Assembly: GCF_028389875.1 (NCBI RefSeq)
Contig: NC_084663.1
Location: 116,755,301-116,819,300, forward strand
DNA length: 64,000 bases
Reading direction: 5' to 3'
DNA from: Rhea pennata
Lineage: Eukaryota > Chordata > Aves > Rheiformes > Rheidae
Below, one piece after another: positions 51,701 to 60,255 of the stretch. The position numbers were made by a program, and so were the translations under genes. Below the pieces are notes generated by a model. The model searched no databases and was not told the DNA's origin. It worked only from the letters and a program-made list of their open reading frames with translations. The first letter of the stretch is position 1. Every line of letters begins with the position of its first letter.

Positions 51701-54700
51701 CTTGGACATACCCTCGCATTTCTTGCAAAAACTTATACTGTTCACCAATACCCCCAGAAGACCCTTCTAATCTTTCAATTGCCTTGGTAGAGTCCTCTCG
51801 GCTTTGCTGATGTTTCTCATATTGCTGCCGATTAGCTTTGTGCAATTCTTTCATAGAGTCCAACCTGAGGGGCAATGAATAAATATCAAATTTACATCCA
51901 AAAGTCTATGTACTTCAGACTGTTGAGATATTAAACACACATTGCAAGTTCCAGGTCTATATATGGGAAATATTTTAAAGACACATTCTCTAGCTTGCCA
52001 CTTTCTCCCCTCTCTACCTTAATAGCAAGGCTAATGGCTTAAATTAATTAGCTAGGCAGTGCAATGTACTCAGCTTAATTAACTCCTACAAGCTTCCACA
52101 GGAGTTGAAAGCACTTAGAACATTGCAAGGCTGACCTTAAAGGAAAAGCAGGAAAGAAGGTTTTATGGTTCCCCTATCAAAAAAAGTATACAAACTGCAG
52201 TTCATGTAAAGCCATCTTCCTCCTCTAGTAACTTGAATCACTGACTAACAAAGTCTGTAACACTACAAGGGGCATACAAACCAATTTTGAGGACAAGTAA
52301 AAGGCAAGCTGTTCACTACAAACGATTTCTCCCTGCAGCTGGGTTGTTCATTCAGTAGGACCTTTTCCGTACCTGACAAGCAGATTACAATGTTTAAACC
52401 AAAAGAAAAAAAAAAAAAAAAATCTAAATTCTTTACCCACTCGGGGGAAAAATCTGATTTACAGTTTAAAAGAATATTACTTGACAAGCTAAAGACCTCA
52501 TTGGCCTTTCAATTCTTGACTATAAGATTGTGCAGTGTCCAGAAGATGCAACTCAAACCTGTCTTCAACAAGATCAATGGCCACATATTTAAAGCTTCAC
52601 TTCCAGAGAAGCAATCCGAGGAGATTTTCGAACAAAGTGTCAATGTCATCTTCACTTTGGTTTTTTTTGTTTTTTTAATGGATGTGTCAGTCGGTACTTT
52701 TCCAGCGATGAAACTCTGCATTTGCTCACCGAGACTAAAAGGTGCCTGAGGAACAGAAAGCTAGGGGACAGGTCTTTAAGTCTAGAAAGATGGTCTGTCC
52801 TACCTGTCTTTAAGCTGTTTCTTTACCAAATCAATAGTAACAGGAGTCATCTCATTACTGGGAGTTTTGAAAGGAACTGTATTATCTGTTTTTTGAGACT
52901 TGTTTTCCGATGATCCATATGCAGCGTAAGTGTATGGAATGCCATATGATGAACCATAAGACAGTGTCTGGTAAGTGTTCTGGTAGTATAGATTATTCAC
53001 TTCAGCAGGCTGATTTGGTTGAACCTACAGAAAAATGTCATGTGATCATGTTATATTAGACTTTAAGGAAGGGAAGAAACTTAATCTGATTCACGTCTCA
53101 GACCCTGCAAAATGAAAAACATAGGCAGATACAATTTACATAATTATCAATAGGACTTAAATGAACTGTACAGACAACATACAGCAAGATCTGCTACGAA
53201 TTCCAGCTCTATGTTTATGCTGCAACACAAGGCAGCAACTGTAAAGTGCACACTGTTACAGTACAGACTCTACCACCCCACTGATAAACAGGAACAAAAG
53301 TCTTTTCAAAGTGGCATTATTCTAGCTCTATTCTAAGCTGCAAAAAAATGCTGGTTAACAGCACAAAAATGATCAATATCTAATCTAGAACAGAGACTAA
53401 AGAAAAACACCACTGGACACTTAAAATCTAAATTCACACTTCATTTTAAAGAATATCAGAAATTCCATACTAATCTTCTTAGCTGAAACCACATTCTGTA
53501 AACTACCCAAGTTTGTAATGGATTTAGGCAGTATATGCAAAAACAAAACAAAAAAGGTCCACAATTAAATATATACCTGAGGTATGTTGATTCCTTTCCG
53601 TATCTGTTCTTGCTCCCATCTACTGAGTTCTTCATCTTGCTCCCCTGCCACCAGTGCTTCATCGTCGCTTCCCTCAATACCTGAACCCGAGTAAAACAAA
53701 CGGGTAACAAAAAGGAGAAGATAATATATGCATGATAAGGGCCATGCTGAAAGACGTGCTCCAGTGGGAACATGGAGTTCAGTGCATTCTCCCTCTCTCT
53801 TCACAAGAAACTAAGGATGCTAGTCTGAAGTATTATCATGGATGTTTCATTTCAAAAATCCAATGGAGGTATTTGCAATCTACTGTTGTTAAAGCTTTCT
53901 AATACTATAAGCCTACATCTTATAAATTCTCCTTTTGTCAAAGATTATTTTACTTGCTTGCCAGCAAGCAGAATGCTACATGGAAGAACAAACGCTCTTT
54001 CTGACAACTATATACACTTCCTAAAACACAGGACCAATACTAATCACATAATAATTGCTCCTAAGTGCAAGTTTGCGTAAGATTTGATAAAACTGTGTGT
54101 TTCTAGCATCGGAACTTCATTTGTGCACCAAAATTTTATAAGCCGATTTCTTCATGTAGTACTTAAAAAATGTATGTATATATATATTAGAACATAATTC
54201 CAGATTTACATCTAAGTATTGTATGCTGCATAGATTAGATCTATAGATTATGGAAACACAGGAAGTTTCATCTGATATGAGGAAAAACTTCTTTACTGTG
54301 AGGGTGACAGAGCACTGGAACAGGTTGCCTACTCTGGAGATACTCAGAACCTGCCTGAACGCGATCTTGTGCGACATGCTTTAGGTGACCATGCTTGAGC
54401 AGGTGGGTTGGACTAGATGATCTCCAGAGGTCCCTTCCAACCTCAGCCATTCTGTGACTCTGTGATCCTGATAGGTATTTTAGTGTTTGAAAAATGAGTT
54501 GTTTAAAAACACTAAAAGGGAGCACTTGCAAGGAAAACAGTGTGAAAATTTATCAGCTATGCAACTGTCCTTCTGAAAAGATTTTACCTATTTCCTCAGC
54601 AATCTTTTGCCTTTGGGATTTTTCCTTCACCGTAAAAACTATCCTCCTCTTCTCATCATCATCTTCATCATCACTGGCATCATTTTCATCTTCTCGAACA

Positions 54701-57700
54701 AGGCGGCTTTTACCTGGTTCACTGTCAACAGGTGTAAAGTCTCCAAGTTCGCGAGCCATTTGACGCTTTTTCCTAGCAGCGTGAATAAAAGCAGCATCTG
54801 GAATTTCTCCTAGAGATAGATGTTTGCACTGTTAAACAACCACTGCAACCGAACAGGTATTATGACTCCTTATTACTTATCTCTGCCACCCTATCAACTT
54901 TTCTTTGCAAACAACATAGAATGTGCAGGAGAGGGGAGATATTTGCAAGCAAGTTACACATGCAGCATTTCAGATTATAACTCTCAAGTTGGATTTTTTT
55001 TACCAAAACAACTTCCTCTGCTTCCACCAGCTCATGGCAAAACAGCCTGATGTCCCTGCAGGAAATACTCCTAGAGAAAAGGAAGCCTTTTACAGGGGCT
55101 GGCTACTGCAAGGGGAAGACGACATTAAGGTTTTTGGCTACACCACTCCTTGATCTGATACTGCTCCTAACTCTTATTATTTGCAGGTGGGGGGAAAGGG
55201 GAGGCATTAAAAAAACCCCAGCCATTTCAAAAGATGACCACAGCTTAGACATCAAAGGGACACCAAATAGGACAAAGATAATAGAAGATCGTACAGTTGA
55301 GAAGAATAAGAAAAGCAGACCAAAAAACCATCAAAATTGCTACTAAAAAATAGTAATAATAATAATGCAACTTGCATTTATTGTAAATAGAATGCCCCTC
55401 CAAAAATATGTTTTTTTAAACATCAAGAATTTTTACCACTACTTTGATTAGCTACACACAAAAGATTAAAGTTCAGATTCTGTTTATACTTGAAATGACA
55501 GTCTACTCAAACCAGCAGTATCTTTAGGAGATGAAATAATATGCATGCTGCACTACTTTGCAATTATCCCTTAATGGAAAAATGATTTGAAAGTCAACTA
55601 GAGAAATTCCTTCTCTAGTTTCCCATATCATTACATTCTGTGAAATACAGTCAGACGGGCAGAGGAAGTTTGTACTGGCAAGTAGGCAACCACACGAGAT
55701 AGCTAACAAGTAGTTAAACTGCCTAAAAAAATATTTTCTCACAGTGTTTGCTTTGGTCTCAGGGCCTGACAAGAGCCTCATTATACAGAGAAAAGTAAAA
55801 AACATTTGAGGTACCTTTTAGACCTGTAACTGACACATTCAAACCGAAGACAAAATTTTAATTGAAAGCAGTTAAAATTCACATTGAGCAACCTATCCTG
55901 GATCTAAATTCTGTTAGTTTATTATCGTGTTGAAAGATAATTTTTTGGTTTTGACATGAAGATTAAGCATTCCGTACTACAGCGTCTTCTCCCACAAGGT
56001 TTGCAAAATTGGTCAGCCTTGGAAAATGGCAGTTTCCTGAATTCTCAGATGCTGGCTACATTGCTAAAAAAATATTTCTTAATCCCTCAAATATACCAGT
56101 CTGTTGTAACTGCTGGCTAAAGCATTTCTCGATATATCAGACATATTACAAAAAACCCACCTGGGCGGAGAACATTCAGTGACGACAGAGCACTTGAAAA
56201 TGCCCCACCAGCTTTTGGTTTTTCTTCTTCCTTCTCACTTTCAACTTCCATTTCTTCTTCACCTTGTTCACTGTTTGTAGTCCCATCTTCCTGACTTATA
56301 TCTTTGATCAGTCCTGTTTTTTCTAGAGGTGGTTCTACTGTTAAGACAATAAAGGCCACCTTTCACTCTTTTGTAAAGATCATTCAAAAACATTTTTTAA
56401 GATCTAACAACTCAAAGTATGCTAAACGTTCATTGTTTAGGGACATAATCACAACACAGAAAGTGTATTTTATTAGTCACTGAAACCCTCTTGAAATGAA
56501 ACCTGGCAAAGCAACATCTGAAACCCATTAAATAGTCTATGTACAGCCAACTATTAAAAAAGTAAGGAAATCCAAAAATTAAGATAATATATGCAACCTT
56601 CACACAGCCTCTTATGCAAGTAATTACAAAGCAACAGTTCAAACAAGTATAAGATATTCTTTAGAGACATTTCAGCCGTATCAACTCAAGACTTCCATTA
56701 TTTGCTTTAATGAAATGGTAGGTAACAGCAGCAGGTTGCCATACTGGGCTACATATAAACTACTGTTTAGTACTCAATTTTTCTCCAATTCCGTTGTTCA
56801 GTGTGCATCTTGCCTGTGCTGCACCAAATCTTTGCAAAAAACAGATCCACTCTAAAGGAGTGGGTTTTTTTCTCCTGAGCAGGGAGTGCAACATTACCCT
56901 ATGTTATGTGGTTAATATTCAAATACAGGTAGCAGGTAAAAACATTTCGCAAAAAATGCATACTTAATAAAGCTACCAAATCTAAGCTGTATTATCCAAA
57001 TTGTAGTAGCCATGAGATATCTGCACTGTATCCAAACCAGCTACAGGGAAAAGAAAAAATAATCACATTACTTTACTTGACTTGCTCAGCATAATATAGA
57101 CATGTGACAAAAGCAATACTGAAGATCCAGCTTTTCACTGATCATTTGAATGTTAGCCACAGAAATCCTTTCTGCTTCTGCTGATACCCATTACCACTGT
57201 ACAGACAACTTAAGCATTCTAATAACAAATAATTTGTTATTAGAGTTTTGTGATAAAAAGGGCAAATTTCTACATGGGACCATCCTCAACTCTAATGCAT
57301 TCAGGTATCACTGCAACTTTTAGATCATAAGCCTTGCTCTTGTGCTCATGGGGTAGTGGGTTATCATTCTGTACATGAACCAACTGGAGGAGGAAAAGCA
57401 ACCTTTACACTCTCAGCAGGCTTTCCAAAAACTAACAGTAGAAGAACAATGAAGCTCAAATCCCAGGCTTTACTCCAAGATACGGAGGACTGTGTACTGT
57501 TAAATGATCCCTCTGTTCCAACACTTCCATGCCATCATCTCAGTCATCAACTATTCCTACTTTACAGTTCCATTCCTGAAACACGCAACTCTTGAATAAT
57601 TTACTTAGTAACAAAGAACACCACACTGCTCAACCCGTAATTTTCCCTTTTGAGAAGCTGCATTACAAGGACACGTTTTGTCAGATAACCACTAGCTGCA

Positions 57701-59644
57701 GTTCTAAACTAATTATTAAGAGGAACTCATCTGACAAAAACAAACAGACCTGAAATGCAAAAACTATGGAGGTCTTCTGACAACTGTGTATTTAAATTTT
57801 CTGAAAAGTTTCATCCTTCTACATTCATTTCCACTTATGAAAGATTCAAAAAACCCTACCAGATTCAGAACAGCATTTGTGAGGTTCAAACGAACATACT
57901 TAATGCATGCTGTATTTCAGCTCTAAATGCTTCATCTTCTAAAAAAAGACTGGCAATTAATCTTGAAAACAAGTCATTTGTATTTACAATACTTAATCTT
58001 TGCCATTAATAGAAGTTAGTGTTAGTATTTTAGTTACCATCTGTTGGAGAATTGACTTCTGTTCTAACTTTTGATTTTTCAAGATCTTCTTTATATTCTT
58101 TCTTCAGTTGTTTTACAATCTTTTTGCTGTAACTTGATTTCTTCACCTTAAAAACTTCTTCAGTTTCTTTAAGAGGGAAGTTGAAAAACATTATGTTAGG
58201 CAGTATACCTACCGAGTCTCAATGTTGTACCTAGAACAACTTAGTAAGTACTAAGAATATAGTTTGATGCGACTTTACACTCGCATTATTGTGGCAAAAA
58301 CAGTCCCATACTGTTTGTTCCTTTGGAGATTCATGCCTACCTTGCTTTTTGTTATTTTTCAAGTGCATCTCACTCACAGCACAGCCTGAAGTTACACAAA
58401 AGTGCACACACATGGCCTGCTTTTATCTGACTATAGGAATCTCCCTGTAACAGCTGTTTCTCCACTGTGACCCTAAATTTGAAAGTTCCAATGATTACAA
58501 GAGTAATCTTTTTTATTAAAAAAAAAAGGTGGGGGGAAATCAAAATGCTTACTAACTCCCTTGCAGACAAAAACTCACAAAAGGAAACTCCACGTTTTAT
58601 TCGCCCTGAACTTTGGGGATTCAATGAACTCAAGAATTTTGAAGGAGTGTGTGAAGAGGGTGCGGGTTGTTTATTTTAAATATATACTAGTTAACTGCTA
58701 TCTACGATCAGATTATCTGAGCATGAGCTGACCAGCTCCTCAGAGCAGCGCTTGCCGCAACCCAGCAGAATCACCAGCTGAAGCCCCACGCAACCACAGC
58801 CAAACTGTTTTTCTTCTGAATGCTGGAGCCTGGAAACAGCTTTAGCCATCCGGGGAGCTTAATCTGACCACCCTGGAAGAGCAGGCGGGCACCGGGACGC
58901 CAGCGGGCTTCTGCGAGCTGCCTGCTAGGCCGAGCGTCCCGCACGGCCCACGAGCGCCAGCCACGCGGGATGGCGACCAGCGCCACGCAAAGCCGCGGCA
59001 AAGGAGGTTGAGGTTTCTTTTTTCTTCCTCCCCCCCCCCTCAACATTCAGCAGCCCCTCACGCCGCGGCTCACACCGGGCAGGGGCAGCGGGCCCAGGGC
59101 CGCGCAGCCCCGGCGGGCGGCCCTGGGCTCGCGGCCGCCGCTCACCCTCCTCCTCGTCTTGGAAGCTGAGCAGACTGGCCCGCGGCGCCTCTTTGTTCTC
59201 CCGCGGCCGCTTCTTCTCCTTGGCGCGCCCGGCCCCCGGCAGCCCATTACCCTGCTGCTGCTGCTGCTGCTGCGGTGGCGGCGGCGGCGGCAGCAGGGCG
59301 GGCGCCGGGAGCGCCCCCAGGCCGCCGCCGCCCGCCAAGCCCAGCCCCAGCCCCAGCGCCGCGCCGTAGCTGGCGGCGCAGGCGAAGGCCGCGGGGCTGC
59401 CGGGCAGGGCGAGGGGGACGCAGCCGCTGGGCAGCGGCAGGAGCCCGGGCGCCGCCGCCGCGGCCGCCGCCGCCAGGGCCATGGCGGCCTCGCCAGGCCC
59501 GTCCCCCCCCGCGCCGGCTCCCGCTGCCGCTGCCTCTGCCGCCGCCGCCGCCGGCTCCTGAGGCGGCTCTTCGTCGCGCTCCTCGTCCTCCTCCTCCGAG
59601 TCGTTCCGCTTCCGCACGTTCACCCGCCGCGCCTTGCGGAACAT
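33629..59644 (-). CDS. PAXBP1: PAX3/PAX7-binding protein 1 (GCFC1), complete coding region, 18 exons
   Basis: Eighteen minus-strand exons join in consistent phase to 2913 nt, a 970-residue protein; the human protein is 917. It begins MFRKARRVNVRKRNDSEEE and ends KILIEGK-stop. Exon 1 has an acidic start, poly-Ala, Gly, Pro and seven Gln at residues 125-131, then a basic KEKKRPRENKE segment. The middle is acidic and charged (ENDASDDEDDDEKRR). The second half is the GCFC domain, with VTIDLVKKQLKDRLDSMKEL and EDVLESFYSIDCIKSQFEAW. The protein is a nuclear adaptor linking PAX3/PAX7 to the H3K4 methyltransferase machinery in muscle precursors. The GCFC family also includes splicing-associated GCFC2. 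All introns are GT-AG. The extra length versus human lies in exon 1. Identity and exon chain are very secure. The exact start is slightly less so because in-frame upstream ATGs exist. Confidence 0.97.
35595..35749 (-). CDS. PAXBP1: PAXBP1 exon 17
   Basis: The acceptor is ATGTCTAG|GTAATTG and the donor GCAAG|GTAATT. The exon encodes VIACFPKQWFTNLKGDKTIS and then YLVHLADTIYRN through EKRNA. The 1.85 kb intron after it shows nothing notable. Confidence 0.95.
35925..35968 (+). repeat. Imperfect tandem duplication, ~21 bp x 2
   Basis: ATATACTACTCCTACATTA and ATATACTACACCTACATTA are adjacent in PAXBP1 intron 17. Confidence 0.8.
36166..36312 (-). CDS. PAXBP1: PAXBP1 exon 16
   Basis: The acceptor is TTTTCAG|TTATTAGG and the donor AAAGT|GTAAGT. 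It is 147 bp, exactly 49 codons, and reads LLGNFLQWFGILSNKTLQEL and then IDGLLNRYILMAFQNS. Both junctions are phase 0. Confidence 0.95.
37865..37931 (-). CDS. PAXBP1: PAXBP1 exon 15 (67 bp)
   Basis: The acceptor is CTTTCCAG|CATC and the donor GTTAAG|GTAAGT. It encodes ILENKNSGPYLFFQRQFWSS then VK. Confidence 0.93.
38212..38288 (-). CDS. PAXBP1: PAXBP1 exon 14 (77 bp)
   Basis: The acceptor is GTTTCAG|ATGC and the donor CCAAAAAA|GTAAGT. It encodes MLLKALLLRMRRTLDDDVFM then PLYPK. Confidence 0.93.
39028..39149 (-). CDS. PAXBP1: PAXBP1 exon 13
   Basis: The acceptor is TCTTACAG|TGATT and the donor ACACAA|GTAAGT. It reads ISENIWDPFSTTQTSRMVAI through VVNAENKNTQ. The intron after exon 12 is only 142 bp. 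Confidence 0.94.
39292..39436 (-). CDS. PAXBP1: PAXBP1 exon 12
   Basis: The acceptor is TTTATTAG|GGCAAG and the donor AACAG|GTATAG. It encodes GKCRDFETMLWFESLLFYGC, then an acidic EEQEQEKDDAD stretch and VERVVLPKLT. Confidence 0.94.
39501..39523 (+). repeat. Poly-A run (23)
   Basis: It lies in PAXBP1 intron 11, 65 bp upstream of exon 12. On the sense strand it is a long poly-T tract, but it lies upstream of the usual acceptor region. Confidence 0.9.
41253..41452 (-). CDS. PAXBP1: PAXBP1 exon 11
   Basis: The acceptor is CTCACCAG|ATCG and the donor TTGGAG|GTAAGG. It carries the most conserved GCFC stretch, FEDVLESFYSIDCIKSQFEA then YIGLCLPKLFNPLIRLQLL. Confidence 0.96.
41453..43798. other. 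PAXBP1 intron 10 (2.3 kb)
   Basis: It has an old CR1 tail (41780-41838) and most of an antisense open frame (43472-43813) that runs 15 bases into exon 10. Confidence 0.65.
41780..41838 (+). mobile_element. Old CR1 tail remnant
   Basis: GGTGACTCCAGGTTCCTTCC followed by AACCCAAACTATTCTAAAA resembles a decayed CR1 3' tail in PAXBP1 intron 10. Confidence 0.55.
43799..43914 (-). CDS. PAXBP1: PAXBP1 exon 10
   Basis: The acceptor is CTTTTCAG|AGCC and the donor GCGAG|GTTAGA. It encodes ARRRQAREQTGKMADHLEGL then SSDDEETSTDITNFN. The following 2.3 kb intron carries an old CR1 tail. Confidence 0.95.
44374..44473 (-). CDS. PAXBP1: PAXBP1 exon 9
   Basis: The acceptor is TTTTACAG|ATAAAG and the donor AGAAG|GTAGAG. 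It encodes KALMAPNLDSFGRDRALYQE, then a basic KRRTAEREAR helix. Confidence 0.94.
46733..46856 (-). CDS. PAXBP1: PAXBP1 exon 8
   Basis: The acceptor is ACAG|GTGCC. It encodes VPLINELESAMHQLYKQRAS and ends SSEFSSHS plus one base of the next codon. The donor is the weak TTCAA|GTCAGT. Phase and the next exon's NKALMAP support it. A second GT 12 nt downstream in the intron (AAG|GTTTTT, after 46715) would break the frame. Confidence 0.9.
49384..49470. repeat. (CA)n/(TA)n compound microsatellite
   Basis: Alternating CATA, (CA)n, TGTATA and TATA tracts directly next to the hairpin at 49473-49541. Confidence 0.85.
49473..49541 (-). ncRNA. Pre-miRNA-like hairpin in PAXBP1 intron 7
   Basis: The arms 49473-49494 and 49520-49541 pair over 22 positions: 21 Watson-Crick pairs, plus one position that is A-C on the plus strand but G-U on the minus (PAXBP1-sense) strand. 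The intervening region is 25 nt. It sits beside a TA/CA microsatellite. It could be a microRNA precursor, a small inverted-repeat transposon remnant or a by-product of the microsatellite. Expression is unknown. Confidence 0.35.
51675..51864 (-). CDS. PAXBP1: PAXBP1 exon 7
   Basis: The acceptor is CCTCAG|GTTGG and the donor GAAAAG|GTAAGG. It encodes LDSMKELHKANRQQYEKHQQ through EMRGYVQDLLECFSEK, a likely coiled-coil segment. The following intron is 4.8 kb. Confidence 0.95.
52804..53024 (-). CDS. PAXBP1: PAXBP1 exon 6
   Basis: The acceptor is TTCTGTAG|GTTCAAC and the donor GACAG|GTAGGA. It encodes a Tyr/Gly/Ser-rich segment (YYQNTYQTLSYGSSYGIPYT) and then TPSNEMTPVTIDLVKKQLKD, the lead into the GCFC domain. 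Confidence 0.95.
53577..53680 (-). CDS. PAXBP1: PAXBP1 exon 5
   Basis: The acceptor is GGTTCAG|GTATTG and the donor CCTCAG|GTATAT. It encodes IEGSDDEALVAGEQDEELSR then WEQEQIRKGINIPQ. Confidence 0.95.
54258..54470 (+). mobile_element. CR1 LINE 3' end in PAXBP1 intron 4
   Basis: Plus orientation: ATGAGGAAAAACTTCTTTAC, GTGACAGAGCACTGGAACAG, GGTTGGACTAGATGATCTCC and a tail CCATTCTGTGACTCTGTGAT. It is fairly young in appearance and lies antisense to PAXBP1, only about 115 bp from exon 4. Confidence 0.94.
54588..54809 (-). CDS. PAXBP1: PAXBP1 exon 4
   Basis: The acceptor is ATCTCTAG|GAGAA and the donor ATAG|GTAAAA. It encodes EIPDAAFIHAARKKRQMARE, the acidic ENDASDDEDDDEKRR tract and ends IAEEI plus a split Gly codon. 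Confidence 0.95.
56161..56337 (-). CDS. PAXBP1: PAXBP1 exon 3
   Basis: The acceptor is CTTAACAG|TAGAAC and the donor GCCCAG|GTGGGT. It encodes VEPPLEKTGLIKDISQEDGT, an acidic EEEMEVESEKEEEKPK tract and ALSSLNVLRP. It is less conserved at its start than the other exons. Confidence 0.94.
58038..58166 (-). CDS. PAXBP1: PAXBP1 exon 2
   Basis: The acceptor is CCTCTTAAAG|AAACTG and the donor GATG|GTAACT. It encodes ETEEVFKVKKSSYSKKIVKQ then LKKEYKEDLEKSK, a Lys/Glu-rich segment. Confidence 0.94.
59146..59644 (-). CDS. PAXBP1: PAXBP1 exon 1 (coding part), low-complexity N-terminus
   Basis: The start codon at 59644-59642 gives MFRKARRVNVRKRNDSEEE, matching mammals. The donor is GAGG|GTGAGC. The exon encodes 166 residues, with poly-Ala runs at residues 32-65, a Gly/Leu segment, PPPPPP then seven Gln (CAG x7, 59272-59252), and ends LLSFQDEEEG. 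It is roughly 50 residues longer than in human. Two more in-frame ATGs lie upstream, at 59809 and 59893. Confidence 0.92.
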
Positions 59645-59927
59645 CCCGCCGGGCGCCGACCCGCCGCCGCCTCCCGCCACCCCGCGCCGCGGCCCAGGCC
59701 CAGGCCCGGCCGCCCGAGCATGATAACCGGCGCGCCGGCGGCCACAGCGCCCCCTGCCGCCCGCCGCCCGCCCCGGCCCGCCCGCCGCGCCCAGGCGCCC
59801 GCCGACCATAGAGCGCCGGCGGGGCGGCGGGTAGAGCGCGCCCCGCCGGGAGCATAGAGAGCCGCGGCCAGAGAGGCCCGCGCCCGCCGCCATGCCACGC
59901 CCCCTTCCCTTCGGCCGCTGCCGCCAT
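59247..59927 (-). other. Overlapping alternative-frame ORF starting at a perfect TISU element
   Basis: The minus strand reads CAAGATGGCGGC at 59931-59920, an exact match to the TISU (SAASATGGCGGC) and YY1 motif. Its ATG (59927) opens a 226-codon frame, MAAAAEGKGAWHGGG onward, out of frame with PAXBP1 and ending inside exon 1. Composition is Gly/Arg/Ala-rich, as expected from GC-rich DNA, so coding is unproven. It may be only a YY1 site or an inhibitory upstream ORF. Confidence 0.35.
59252..59272 (-). repeat. PAXBP1: (CAG)7 repeat coding poly-Gln in PAXBP1
   Basis: Seven uninterrupted CAG codons on the coding strand, residues 125-131, directly after six prolines. Confidence 0.95.
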
Positions 59928-59931
59928 CTTG
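59920..59931 (-). promoter_or_regulatory. YY1 / TISU element at PAXBP1 promoter
   Basis: Exact CAAGATGGCGGC on the minus strand, about 280 nt upstream of the PAXBP1 start codon. YY1 sites of this form usually lie just downstream of the transcription start in the gene's orientation, which suggests PAXBP1 transcription begins near 59935-59960. Confidence 0.65.
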
Positions 59932-59963
59932 TGTAGCTGCAGGGCGGCCGGGCAGAGCTGCGG

Positions 59964-59971
59964 GTCACGTG
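59964..59971. promoter_or_regulatory. Palindromic E-box (USF/MYC-type)
   Basis: GTCACGTG in the core promoter, 33 nt from the YY1 element. This is the common USF-type site in CpG-island promoters. Confidence 0.45.
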
Positions 59972-59999
59972 GGCGGCGCGCGCGCGCGGAGAGCGAGGC

Positions 60000-60028
60000 G
60001 GGGGACGGGGACGGGGACGGGGGAGGGG
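60000..60028 (+). repeat. G-rich tandem hexamer (GGGGAC)n, quadruplex motif
   Basis: Successive runs of four or five G separated by AC or A give at least five G-tracts. It fits the G-quadruplex rule on the plus strand, just upstream of the likely PAXBP1 start. Confidence 0.8.
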
Positions 60029-60255
60029 AGTGCGGCTCTTTTGAAAGTGCGCCATGGCGGGCAGCGGCCGCCCTGTGCTCGTGGGCGCCTTTCCCGCGAC
60101 AGCTGGGTAACGGCGAGAGTGTTGGAGCGAAGCAGTGCAGTGGTTGTTTGCTAACTGCGACCGGAGAGGGGTTACGAGCACTCTGCGCGGCGCTTCTGTC
60201 CCGCTCATTGCTGCCGCTGCCCGAGCGCTCTCGTCAGGCTTCACCTGGGGTCTCA

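Larger units (their letters stand above)
58850..60250. promoter_or_regulatory. PAXBP1: CpG-island promoter of PAXBP1, probably bidirectional
   Basis: A CpG-dense block of about 1.4 kb covers exon 1, the 5' UTR and upstream sequence. It contains the YY1/TISU element, an E-box, GC boxes and a G-rich hexamer repeat (60000-60028). No TATA box is evident. In human, the lncRNA PAXBP1-AS1 starts from the other side of this promoter, so bidirectional activity is likely but not shown here. Confidence 0.8.

Noticed and set aside
54268-54531. 87-codon minus-strand open frame (MAEVGRDLWRSS within)
   Set aside because: Antisense of the CR1 tail in PAXBP1 intron 4; same repeat-derived peptide as at 26015.
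59159-59857. Long plus-strand frames antisense to PAXBP1 exon 1
   Set aside because: They mirror GC-rich coding sequence on the other strand, with no independent support.
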